Positions 56,654 through 64,000 of a DNA stretch of 64,000 nt are shown here, in pieces (position 1 is the stretch's first letter; each line of letters starts with the position of its first letter). The stretch spans positions 124,001 through 188,000 of the forward strand of contig PEAM01000001.1 in NCBI GenBank assembly GCA_002753565.1. The letters are read 5' to 3'. Made by a program: the position numbers and the translations under genes. Source of the stretch: Magnetococcales bacterium (GTDB lineage Bacteria; Pseudomonadota; Magnetococcia; Magnetococcales; JADFYX01). Below the pieces are notes generated by a model, which saw only the letters and a list, made by a program, of their open reading frames with translations, searched no databases and was not told the origin of the DNA.

Positions 56654-57019
56654 TTATTTGAAATATTGGCCCAAAGTCTCTCTCAGTGTATCGGGGGTAA
56701 AGGGCTTTTTGATGTGACCATTGGCACCAGCCCCCATGGCTGCCTGCAACTTGGACTCACCACCCTCGGTGGTAACCATGATAATAGGGGTGTTGTTGCC
56801 ACTGCTGCGCACCCCTTTGACAAAATTGAGACCATCCATTACCGGCATGTTCCAGTCCGAAAGGATCAGTTGAACATTACTGTCCGCCGCCAGAGCATCA
56901 AGTCCCTCTTGCCCATTTCCAGCCTCTACGACTTCATCCATTTTAAAGCCGGCTTGGCGAAGGCCGCGTGTAACAATTTTCCGCATGACACTGGAGTCAT
57001 CAACTATCAAGATACGCAT
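56654..57019 (-). CDS. cheY: CheY-like single-domain response regulator
   Basis: A 121-residue receiver domain. Key residues are the acidic pair D7-D8, phospho-acceptor Asp55 (SDWNMPVMDG), the switch Thr in MVTTEG and Lys104/105 in IKKPF. No output domain is attached. It has the sequence style of motility CheY proteins. GGAG lies close upstream of the ATG. It is one of two CheY genes in the cluster. Confidence 0.93.
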   Translation of the reverse strand: MRILIVDDSSVMRKIVTRGLRQAGFKMDEVVEAGNGQEGLDALAADSNVQLILSDWNMPVMDGLNFVKGVRSSGNNTPIIMVTTEGGESKLQAAMGAGANGHIKKPFTPDTLRETLGQYFK

Positions 57020-57149
57020 TTTTCATCTCCAATCATTAAAACATCTTTGTTTGCCGTTAGTAAATTTGTACTGCCCCACAATCCATAAGAGCTAGGTTGT
57101 CAGCTTTTAGCGGTGTAAATGACGCCATGAAACAGAATAAAGAGTCCCA

Positions 57150-57626
57150 TTAAAGGCTGGCGTGTATTTGGAGAATGCCAAGCTCCATCTGGAATGTCAA
57201 AATTTCTGTTGCCCGCAACGTTTTCCACTCCGCCATATAGTCCCCACCAATGATAGACATGGGGGGGGAGAGCGCAACACCCGGAATCTGGGCTTTGGTT
57301 TTCATGCCGCCGCCAACCATGTTGGCCAACTCAGCTGCTCCGTCAAGGAGATCATCCCTCTGCAACTCATCAACCGAAAGACCGACAATGCTCGAGACAA
57401 TCACACCAAGAAGCTCCAGGTTGCAGGAGATCGCAATCATGCCTTCATGGGCGCCACCAATTCGCACCAAGCCGCAGACCTCTTTACTGAGGTAAAAGTT
57501 GTCCACGGTCTCCCGTCCCGTATAGATCACCTCCGACATGGCCATGGTGCTCATGATCTCGACGACAGATACCCGGAGAGCCTCAAGAATTTTCTCTTTG
57601 TTTGTTTCGGAACTGGTTTCATTCAT
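57150..57626 (-). CDS. cheX: CheX-type chemotaxis phosphatase
   Basis: A 158-residue protein of the CheX type, which dephosphorylates CheY-P. The active-site helix has E99-L-A-N102 (DGAAELANMVGGGMKT). GLVRIGGAHEGMIAISCN forms part of the fold and LSPPMSIIGGDY follows. It lies between two cheY genes, which fits the role. Members of this family act as dimers. The start has AGG about ten bases upstream. Confidence 0.82.
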   Translation of the reverse strand: MNETSSETNKEKILEALRVSVVEIMSTMAMSEVIYTGRETVDNFYLSKEVCGLVRIGGAHEGMIAISCNLELLGVIVSSIVGLSVDELQRDDLLDGAAELANMVGGGMKTKAQIPGVALSPPMSIIGGDYMAEWKTLRATEILTFQMELGILQIHASL

Positions 57627-57665
57627 GATGCCGTAACCTGTCTGTCGATGACAACGTAAAAGAGG

Positions 57666-58043
57666 TCATACCCCACCCATGCCCATGGCTTCCATGATTC
57701 TAGCGGCCATCTCTTCCTGGCTGAAGGGTTTGGTCTGATAGTGAATAGCCCCGGCCTGGATGGATTTGATGATATAATCTTTTTCTCCCTCGGTGGTGAC
57801 CATCATAACCGGGATATGGGCGAATCGGGCATCGGCCTTGGCTTTTTTGAGTACCTCAAGACCGTTCATGCCAGGCATGTTCCAATCCAACAAGACCAAG
57901 CCGATCTCATCGTGCTGTTCAGCCAGAACCCGCAATCCGACGTCCCCATTTTCCGCTTCAAGAACCTCATAACCCAACATGGCACCAATGCCACTGATCA
58001 CACGTCGAATTGTTCGGGAATCATCAATTGTCAATAATTTCAT
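57666..58043 (-). CDS. cheY: CheY-like single-domain response regulator
   Basis: A 125-residue receiver with acidic residues D7-D8, phospho-acceptor Asp53 (LDWNMPGMNG), the switch Thr in MVTTEG and Lys105 in TKPF. It differs clearly from the other CheY in the cluster, so the two may serve separate outputs. It ends 39 bases before cheX. Confidence 0.93.
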   Translation of the reverse strand: MKLLTIDDSRTIRRVISGIGAMLGYEVLEAENGDVGLRVLAEQHDEIGLVLLDWNMPGMNGLEVLKKAKADARFAHIPVMMVTTEGEKDYIIKSIQAGAIHYQTKPFSQEEMAARIMEAMGMGGV

Positions 58044-58108
58044 TCTTCACCATCCGCCCCTTTGGCAAGGTAGCTGTTCCTCTCATATAGGATACAGGGT
58101 ACGACAGG

Positions 58109-58942
58109 CTATTTGCGACGGAACATCGCGGCTCCACCCATCATGATCTGTTCGAAGTCGTTGGTATAGCCCCGAGGAGACTCGGAAGCGCCAATCGCCA
58201 TGATTCCATCGCTATCCAGCACCTTATGGATTTTGCCATAGATCTCACGTTTTAGCTCATCAGAAAAATAAATCAAGACATTCCGGCACATGATAAAATC
58301 GAAGGTGCCATGCGGGGTAAAATCATCTTTCAGGTTGAACTGCTTGAACTCAACCAGACTTTTGATCTCCGGGCTGATCTCCTGGACCATGCCATTCTTG
58401 GTAAAATAACGCTCTAGAAAGCCCGGCTTCATACCTCGGGAGATGGCCAGCTGACTATAGCGCCCCGATTTAGCCATGAACACTGCCGAGGGGGAGATGT
58501 CGGTCCCCAGAATGGCAAACTTGCTCAACGGTAGGGAAGAGGTGCCCTTTTTGCGTAGTCCATACTCCAACAGCATGGCCAGAGAGTAGGCCTCCTGCCC
58601 AGTAGAGCTGGCCGCAGACCAGACCCGAACCTTGGCTTTGGTCTGGGCCTTTTGAATGAGAAGCGGGACAATATGGTTCTCCAGAGCATCGGCAAACGAG
58701 GCGTCTCGAAACCAGAGGGTTTCGTTTGTCGTCATGGCGTCAATGACTTTTGCCCGCAACCCTCCTCCGCTGTCTTTGACCAGCTTTTCGTGAAGCTGTT
58801 CAAAGTTTTCACAACCACTTTGCACCATGAGAACAGTCAGGCGATTCTCGACAAGATACTCCTTGCCAGTATTAATTAAAATACCGCTGTGGTCATGTAA
58901 AAAACGTCGGATAAGCTCAAATTCTTTTTCTGAGATGGCCAT
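58109..58942 (-). CDS. cheR: Chemoreceptor glutamate methyltransferase
   Basis: Methylates Glu side chains on chemoreceptors using SAM. The 277-residue product has the N-terminal helical domain and the CheR signature TTNETLWFRD at 71-80. The SAM-binding region VWSAASSTGQEAYSLAM and FDFIMCRNVLIYF follow. There is no TPR extension. It lies directly after cheB with a 24-base gap. Confidence 0.95.
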   Translation of the reverse strand: MAISEKEFELIRRFLHDHSGILINTGKEYLVENRLTVLMVQSGCENFEQLHEKLVKDSGGGLRAKVIDAMTTNETLWFRDASFADALENHIVPLLIQKAQTKAKVRVWSAASSTGQEAYSLAMLLEYGLRKKGTSSLPLSKFAILGTDISPSAVFMAKSGRYSQLAISRGMKPGFLERYFTKNGMVQEISPEIKSLVEFKQFNLKDDFTPHGTFDFIMCRNVLIYFSDELKREIYGKIHKVLDSDGIMAIGASESPRGYTNDFEQIMMGGAAMFRRK

Positions 58943-58966
58943 TTTTCAGCTATTTCTCCCCGAAAT

Positions 58967-60196
58967 TCAAGAACATATTTTTACGATAGTCGGGCCAATC
59001 TCATCCAAGGGTAGAGAGAGATCGGACAGATTTTTTTCGTCTACGGATCGGGGCATGCCGTAGACGACGCAACTCCGTTTATCCTGGGTAATACAGAATG
59101 TTCGGCCCGCCCGTTTAAGAGCGTCCACGCCATTGGCACCGTCACGACCCATGCCGGTAAGAATAATGGCCAGAATATTTCCGGTAAAAGAGGCAACAGC
59201 CGACATGAAAAGAACATCAACTGCGGGTCTACACTCGTTTACTTTCTCTCCATCATTTAATGCGATTTTAAGAGATTTAGTATCATTTAGCAGGGTCATG
59301 TGTCTACCCCCCATGGCTATGGTAATGCTGCCTGGAGTCAGGGGCATGTTGTCTTGCGCCTCCTTGACAATCAAGCCGGATGTTCGGGTCAGTTGGGCCG
59401 CCAGGGATGCGGTAAAAACCGGCGGCATATGCTGAACAATCAGGGTCGGGACCGGTAGCATGCCGCCCAGGCTTCCCAACAGTTTGGTCAAGGCCGCTGG
59501 CCCTCCCGTCGATGAGCCAATCAGAATTAAATCCGGCTTGATCTGGCTGCCATACTTCGCCGTTTTGACGGCTGGTCCAGGGGCAGAGAGCGGAACTCTG
59601 GCAGCTTGAGGAGCGGGTAGTTTCGCTTTTCCTGGTCTGGCCTTGGCTGGGGAAAAGGGCTTGAAAGCCGGTCGTTTAGTAACTGTTTTAATGGGTTTGG
59701 CGGCTGTTTTCCTGTCAGAAGGGGGGGCGGTCTCCGAGGCTGCTTTCTTATCCGCTTCAGCCAACTTCTCCTTGACAACAATGGATAGAATCGGCTCCAG
59801 GTCATGTCTTAAGGCCGCTTTCGCCCTGTCCACATGGCTCTCAAGTGGTTTGGTGACAAAATCCAGTGCGCCGGCGTTCAAACACTCCAAAACAATATTG
59901 GCGTTGGAGCGCGAAAGGGCGCTCACCATAACAACGGCAATCTCCGGATGGTTTTTCCGAACATGTTTCAGGGTTGTCAGCCCATCCATGACCGGCATCT
60001 CTACATCCAGAAGGATCATGTCTGGAATAGAGTCCGACTTGGAGGCGATCAGGCTTTGGATTTTATCAACGGCAAGTTTTCCATTGGATGCCGTAGCCGT
60101 TACCAGAATACCTGGTATGCTCTCCGCAACCTTCTTCATGATCATCCTATAAGTGATAGTATCGTCAACCACCATCACCTTGAGGGATTTTGCCAC
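58967..60196 (-). CDS. cheB: Chemoreceptor methylesterase/deamidase
   Basis: Removes receptor methyl groups when phosphorylated. The 409-residue product has a receiver domain with Asp64 (LLDVEMPVMDG). An unusually long Lys/Ala/Pro-rich linker (about 145-215) follows. The esterase domain has the triad Ser229 (GSSTGGP), His256 (QHMPP) and Asp352 (GMGRDG). The linker is about 70 residues, longer than in E. coli CheB. Confidence 0.96.
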   Translation of the reverse strand: MAKSLKVMVVDDTITYRMIMKKVAESIPGILVTATASNGKLAVDKIQSLIASKSDSIPDMILLDVEMPVMDGLTTLKHVRKNHPEIAVVMVSALSRSNANIVLECLNAGALDFVTKPLESHVDRAKAALRHDLEPILSIVVKEKLAEADKKAASETAPPSDRKTAAKPIKTVTKRPAFKPFSPAKARPGKAKLPAPQAARVPLSAPGPAVKTAKYGSQIKPDLILIGSSTGGPAALTKLLGSLGGMLPVPTLIVQHMPPVFTASLAAQLTRTSGLIVKEAQDNMPLTPGSITIAMGGRHMTLLNDTKSLKIALNDGEKVNECRPAVDVLFMSAVASFTGNILAIILTGMGRDGANGVDALKRAGRTFCITQDKRSCVVYGMPRSVDEKNLSDLSLPLDEIGPTIVKICS

Positions 60197-60226
60197 TAAA
60201 TTTCTCGCTAAATTTAGAAAGTCAGA

Positions 60227-61936
60227 TTACTTGTAGGTCCACCGATAGGAGGCCTCGGCCCTGTTCCCGCAGCCATAATACACTAATTGCCTGCACATGG
60301 AACGGATTAGTGCAATGCCCCGTCCACCATGGGCCATGTTGCCATCGAGAATGGATTGTACATTCTGATGGTCAAAACCCGGTCCACTGTCTTCAATAGA
60401 GATTTTAATCTCTCCACCAATCTCACGGTTATCCATGGACGAAAGAGGTTTGTGGGTGAGCATCAGGCGGATGGTGCCCTGTTCCAGAGCGGCGAGACGC
60501 TCCTCCCGCTGTGCATAATAGAGGATAAAACCTTCTGGAGTTTTTTTGGTTTTGGTATCCAGACCCAGCAATCCATGGTCCAGTGCGTTGGAAAACAGCT
60601 CAGCCAGAATGGTGTATATCTTCTCCCGGTGGCCCAGTGGCGACTGAAGACTCATGACAGAGTTGATGATGGTTGGCAGAGGATCAACATTTTTTATGGT
60701 TTCGGCGGTAAATAAAAAAGAGATTTCCCACGGGGCTGGCGGAATGATCTTGGTGGTTTTGTGCGTCGACTCTTCTGCCTGGGTTTTGTTGGACTGACTG
60801 AAATCGACCTCCAGAAAGCTGATATCATCCGACTGGGGCGCCTCACCACGAAACTGTTTCAGCCCATCCAAAATGGCCTCAAACAGTTGATCTGGCGGTG
60901 TACGACCATCAAAGAAACCCTCCAACCTCTCCATGCCAAACATCTCGTTGTTGGCATTGTTGGCCTCTGTCAGACCGTCGGAGTGGAGAAAAAGTCGGTG
61001 ATTCTCCTGCATCTCAAAAATACGGACTTTGCGGTCATCGCGGGTCATGGTGGTGATGCCCAGGGGCAGATGGTCCGAAGGGAGCTTGAGAACCAGCTTG
61101 CCCTCCATATCGACGATACAAACATCCGGCAGGCCACCATTCCAGACCACCAGACTTTTCTGCCTGAAATCCACCTCAATCAGACAAGAGGCACAAAACA
61201 TCCGTGTCGGCATGACGGTGAGAAGCTTGGCGTTCATCTTCTCCACCAGATCACCGATGGAAAAGCCCTGAGCGGTTAAATCGTAAAAAATTTCGGAGAT
61301 GGGCAGCGCCCCAACCGCCGCAGAAAGACCATGGCCGGTAAAATCGCCCAACATGATGTGCAGGCCGCCAGCCGGGTTGTAGCTGGCCATGAGGAGATCG
61401 CCATTAAAAAGCGAGAGGGGAGAGGTCCACTGTTTCAGGCAGGGGGCATCCAGAAGATTGCCAGCTCGGACTATATTGGAGAAAAGATGCTTGCCAACCT
61501 CCAGCTCTTGCTGAAGTTGATCTTGATGCTGTTCAAGGAGATCTTTTTTATTGCTTAACTCGGTATGGAGCTGGCGAATACGCTCCATGGCTTCGATTTT
61601 GGATTGGAGAATGGTGCGGTTGAAGGGTTTGGTTAAAAAATCATCCCCACCGGCATCAATACATTGAGCCAGACCCTCTTCATCTGTTACCGCCGTCAGA
61701 AAGATGATCGGTACAAACCGATCCGATGCCGACTCCTTGATGAGGCGAGCCGCATCATAGCCATTCATTCGGGGCATCCGAATATCCATCAAGACCAGAT
61801 CCGGCTGCTCTTGATGATACATGTCGACACCATCTTCACCGTTATGGGCGATGACCACTGGATGTCCCTCCCGACCCAAAAGACGGGTCAGAATGGCTCC
61901 ATTGATTCGGTCGTCGTCGACAATCAGGATCTTCAT
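60227..61936 (-). CDS. REC-PP2C-HATPase switch protein (HsbR-like)
   Basis: A 569-residue three-domain regulator. Residues 1-120 form a receiver with Asp51 and Lys103. A short coiled coil follows. Residues about 170-380 form a PP2C/SpoIIE phosphatase with metal-binding Asp180 (NGD), Asp198 (GDFTGHG) and SDDISFLEV. Residues about 430-569 form a histidine-kinase-like ATPase of the RsbW type with N-box ELFSNALDHG, SGPGFD and GGRGIALI. Such proteins both phosphorylate and dephosphorylate a STAS partner, here the gene directly upstream. The layout matches the Pseudomonas HsbR/HsbA pair, which also sits next to cheR. Confidence 0.9.
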   Translation of the reverse strand: MKILIVDDDRINGAILTRLLGREGHPVVIAHNGEDGVDMYHQEQPDLVLMDIRMPRMNGYDAARLIKESASDRFVPIIFLTAVTDEEGLAQCIDAGGDDFLTKPFNRTILQSKIEAMERIRQLHTELSNKKDLLEQHQDQLQQELEVGKHLFSNIVRAGNLLDAPCLKQWTSPLSLFNGDLLMASYNPAGGLHIMLGDFTGHGLSAAVGALPISEIFYDLTAQGFSIGDLVEKMNAKLLTVMPTRMFCASCLIEVDFRQKSLVVWNGGLPDVCIVDMEGKLVLKLPSDHLPLGITTMTRDDRKVRIFEMQENHRLFLHSDGLTEANNANNEMFGMERLEGFFDGRTPPDQLFEAILDGLKQFRGEAPQSDDISFLEVDFSQSNKTQAEESTHKTTKIIPPAPWEISFLFTAETIKNVDPLPTIINSVMSLQSPLGHREKIYTILAELFSNALDHGLLGLDTKTKKTPEGFILYYAQREERLAALEQGTIRLMLTHKPLSSMDNREIGGEIKISIEDSGPGFDHQNVQSILDGNMAHGGRGIALIRSMCRQLVYYGCGNRAEASYRWTYK

Positions 61937-61976
61937 GATGCCCCTGCTGGCGTTTTACATCCTCTTTTGTTCAAAA

Positions 61977-62291
61977 TCAGCTTATTTTGAATAGTCGCTG
62001 AAAATTGGCTGTCTCAAGGATTTTTTGGATCTCGGGGCGTGCGTTGGTAATTTCGATATCGGACTCGTTGGTCCCGGCTTCCTCTCTTAGAAGAAGCAGC
62101 ATCCCCAAGGCAGAAGAGTCAATATACTCCGTCCCGGCAAGATTAATGACAAAACGACGACCTTTTTTGTCACCACCTGTATCTTCTTGATAGGCTGCAC
62201 GAAACTGGGAGTGCATCTCAAAGTTGAAGCGACCTTTGATGTTGATAACGGTTTCCGATTCTTCTCGGGTGACGGAAATAGTTCCGGACAT
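61977..62291 (-). CDS. STAS-domain anti-anti-sigma factor (HsbA-like)
   Basis: A 104-residue single STAS domain. The phospho-acceptor region is YIDSSALGML (Ser59/Ser60), as in SpoIIAA-type proteins, where phosphorylation controls partner binding. It precedes the REC-PP2C-HATPase gene by 40 bases in the direction of transcription and is its likely substrate. The target could be an anti-sigma factor or, by analogy with HsbA, a FlgM-like protein or a diguanylate cyclase. Neither is visible here. Confidence 0.9.
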   Translation of the reverse strand: MSGTISVTREESETVINIKGRFNFEMHSQFRAAYQEDTGGDKKGRRFVINLAGTEYIDSSALGMLLLLREEAGTNESDIEITNARPEIQKILETANFQRLFKIS

Positions 62292-62324
62292 CTGAAAGCT
62301 CCTGCATAGTTCTAATGGTTATCA

Positions 62325-62377
62325 TCAAAAAACAAAAAGACCCAACCCGGCAACTCTAACAAAAAAAGGGCCGGGTT
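62325..62377 (-). terminator. Terminator after the chemoreceptor-like gene
   Basis: AACCCGGC (62344-62351) and GCCGGGTT (62370-62377) form an 8-bp stem. On the minus strand GGGTCTTTTTGTTTTTTG follows. It may divide the cluster into two transcripts, with the STAS gene starting the second. Confidence 0.65.
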
Positions 62378-62467
62378 ACCCATAAAAAAGAGAGGGATGG
62401 ACTGGAAATCGTCTAAAGACCACCCGTTTCTCTACACTCTTATCTTGTAGAGGAGGGTGATTCCCGC

Positions 62468-63487
62468 TTAAAACAGCTCAATATCCCCCTCATCCATGGA
62501 GCTCTGTTGAACCGCTTGTCGGTCCACTTCATCAAATGATTGGATCTGCATGTTCAGGGATTCTTGAAGTTTTTCCACCCGCTCTGCCATCGGCTGAGAC
62601 TCATCCGTTAACTGATCAATGCCGATGACCTCGGCAAACTGCTCGATAACAGCAAACTTTCTCTCCATACTGGCCGAGAGTTGAGAGACCATATCCTCAA
62701 ACTGCAGTGACATCACCGCATTGCCAACACTCTGATTGAGTTCATCGGCAATCCCCGAGACCTGGGCGATGGTTTCGCTGGTGTAGCGGTCAATGTCGCT
62801 CACCTCTTCCATCATCTCATCCACGCGCCCCTTGGACTCAATGGCAAAGCTCATATCCTTGGAGGCCATTACCTCAATGATGTTCTTGGCGGCATGAATA
62901 TTGGTCTTGGCCGAGCCAACCACCGCTCCGATTTTGTCGCTGAACTCATGGGAGTTTTTCGAGAGCTTGCGCACCTCACCGGCCACCACCGAAAAAGCCG
63001 CCCCAGACGAACCGGCTCGGGCGGCCACAATGCGGGCGTTGAGAGAGAGTACGTTGGTTAGTTCGGCAATGGCGTTGATATCTTTGAGCAGAGAGGAGAC
63101 CTCATTCATCTGGGTGGCCAGCTCATCAACCCGATGCACCATCTCCATGCTCTGTCGACTCACCAGGATGATATGGTCGACAAAGGTACGAAGGATCTGG
63201 TCGGTTTCTGAGACAAAGCTGCGGATGTTGATCCGTTTGACCGCATCCTCTCCCTCTTGAGCCTCTTCCTGGTCGCTGTTACCCTCCATGGAAGAGGTCA
63301 GGGTGGTCACCAGTGCCAACTGACGGTTGGATTGATCGCGCATGCCGCCAAAACTGTCAGTCAGACGAACAATGGCATCCTGAACCAGATCACGAATCTG
63401 CTCCATCTCCATGCGAACACTCGCCACCTCGCGGTTCAGTTCAGCTTTCAGATCGTTGGAGAGTTTTCTGGCTAACTCGTCACTCAT
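62468..63487 (-). CDS. Soluble chemoreceptor-like (MCP signalling domain) protein
   Basis: A 339-residue protein with no membrane segment or ligand-binding domain, only a coiled-coil MCP-type signalling region. The hairpin tip around residues 137-175 reads AELTNVLSLNARIVAARAGS and SGAAFSVVAGEVRKLSKNS. It is recognisable, but Glu residues normally found in the NAAIEAARAGE tip motif are replaced by Val and Ser. The C-terminal part has the conserved SLQFEDMVSQLS block. It may organise a cytoplasmic array or act as an adaptor. Confidence 0.8.
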   Translation of the reverse strand: MSDELARKLSNDLKAELNREVASVRMEMEQIRDLVQDAIVRLTDSFGGMRDQSNRQLALVTTLTSSMEGNSDQEEAQEGEDAVKRINIRSFVSETDQILRTFVDHIILVSRQSMEMVHRVDELATQMNEVSSLLKDINAIAELTNVLSLNARIVAARAGSSGAAFSVVAGEVRKLSKNSHEFSDKIGAVVGSAKTNIHAAKNIIEVMASKDMSFAIESKGRVDEMMEEVSDIDRYTSETIAQVSGIADELNQSVGNAVMSLQFEDMVSQLSASMERKFAVIEQFAEVIGIDQLTDESQPMAERVEKLQESLNMQIQSFDEVDRQAVQQSSMDEGDIELF

Positions 63488-63621
63488 TAAATATTCCTAA
63501 AAAAACGGCAATGAGACAGTTCACCTCTTGGTGAAGGTTTGTGGCATATTTTGCCTGGTGTCAGCACGCTTTGAACGGAGCTGCTCCCTGAAAAAAAGGG
63601 GGTCACGTGGATCAATCCACC

Positions 63622-64000
63622 TTATTGGTTATGTTTATCCAGCCCCAAAACCATCGCGACATCAATGATGATCAGCAGGTTCTGCTCAAACTCAACCACA
63701 CCATGGACAAAGTCGGCGGCAATACCCCGTAAGTTGGCTGGTGGGGGAAGAATGTTGTCGTCGACAATCTCCCGCACATCCCCCAGTTGATCCACTGCCA
63801 AGCCGACCGGGTCTTCCCATGGGCAGCGGGCCGTAGCCAGTTCCGGGTTGATTTTCATCACCTCGGCTCGGGTTTTCATGATGACGTTGTACTGCTTGAT
63901 GGTACTGTCGCTCACCTCATCTTCCGACCAACCCAAACGTCGTTTGAGATCGAAGAGGGAGATGACCCGGCCACGAATGTTGAGCATGCCCCGAATATAA
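63622..64000 (-). CDS. cheW: CheW-like coupling protein, truncated by the window edge
   Basis: The visible 126 codons are the C-terminal part of a CheW domain. The reading frame stays open to the window end, and the in-frame residues before the first internal Met are YIRG, giving YIRGMLNIRGRVISLFDLK, the standard CheW core. The Met at 63987 is therefore internal, and the true start lies beyond position 64000. PVGLAVDQLGDVREIVDD also fits the family. CheW links receptors to CheA. It is first in the visible part of this cluster. Confidence 0.9.
   Translation of the reverse strand, partial: YIRGMLNIRGRVISLFDLKRRLGWSEDEVSDSTIKQYNVIMKTRAEVMKINPELATARCPWEDPVGLAVDQLGDVREIVDDNILPPPANLRGIAADFVHGVVEFEQNLLIIIDVAMVLGLDKHNQ

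Overview
This 64 kb window looks like chromosomal DNA of a Gram-negative, motile, microaerobic or denitrifying autotroph. The best fit is a deep-branching alphaproteobacterial lineage such as the Magnetococcales. That placement is inferred from three things: a five-gene F1-ATPase operon atpHAGDC without F0 genes (the alphaproteobacterial arrangement), a complete napFDAGHBC periplasmic nitrate reductase operon, and a two-gene ATP-citrate lyase whose large subunit is much longer than the Chlorobium type. The last point fits reverse-TCA carbon fixation as known for Magnetococcus. I see no phage, integrase, transposase or CRISPR array.

Layout. 0.1-3.9 kb: purD-purE, a PilZ-like protein, tsaC and a convergent fxsA. 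4.1-9.2 kb: atpHAGDC with a terminator. 9.2-12.6 kb: glmU and glmS, the UDP-GlcNAc supply pair. 12.9-19.0 kb: napFDAGHBC. 19.0-19.8 kb: a non-coding block with a dispersed repeat carrying 117-bp tandem copies. 19.8-23.7 kb (minus strand): rpmE, rho, coaE, a prepilin peptidase and a small coiled-coil protein. 24.1-31.7 kb: a small unknown gene, then tig-clpP-clpX-lon-hupB, a conserved proteostasis string. hupB has a strong promoter and a short leader ORF. 31.7-32.0 kb: tRNA-Val(UAC) and tRNA-Asp(GUC). 32.2-36.5 kb: ATP-citrate lyase subunits, followed by a terminator and the second copy of the dispersed repeat. 37.0-41.6 kb: a cNMP/CBS/DUF294 protein, tyrS and anmK. 41.5-49.6 kb (minus strand): a degenerate DegT-type aminotransferase, a PstS-like binding protein, a 1091-residue FecR/coiled-coil protein and a MshL-type secretin carrying a C-terminal SPOR domain. 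50.0-54.7 kb: an ABC-F ATPase, an unknown helical-repeat protein and rsmB. 54.7-64.0 kb (minus strand): a dense signalling cluster.

The signalling cluster is the most system-like part of the window. Read in the direction of transcription it runs cheW (cut by the window edge), a soluble chemoreceptor-like protein, a STAS anti-anti-sigma protein, a REC-PP2C-HATPase three-domain switch, cheB, cheR, cheY, cheX, a second cheY and a CheC/CheX-like protein fused to a CBS pair. It joins a chemotaxis-type methylation and phosphorylation circuit to a partner-switching module of the HsbR/HsbA kind. No cheA is visible inside the window.

Other points of interest are the unusual ATP-citrate lyase large subunit, the hupB leader, the secretin-SPOR fusion and the pseudo-aminotransferase. 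Functional calls rest on motif and family recognition by eye; no database search was possible.
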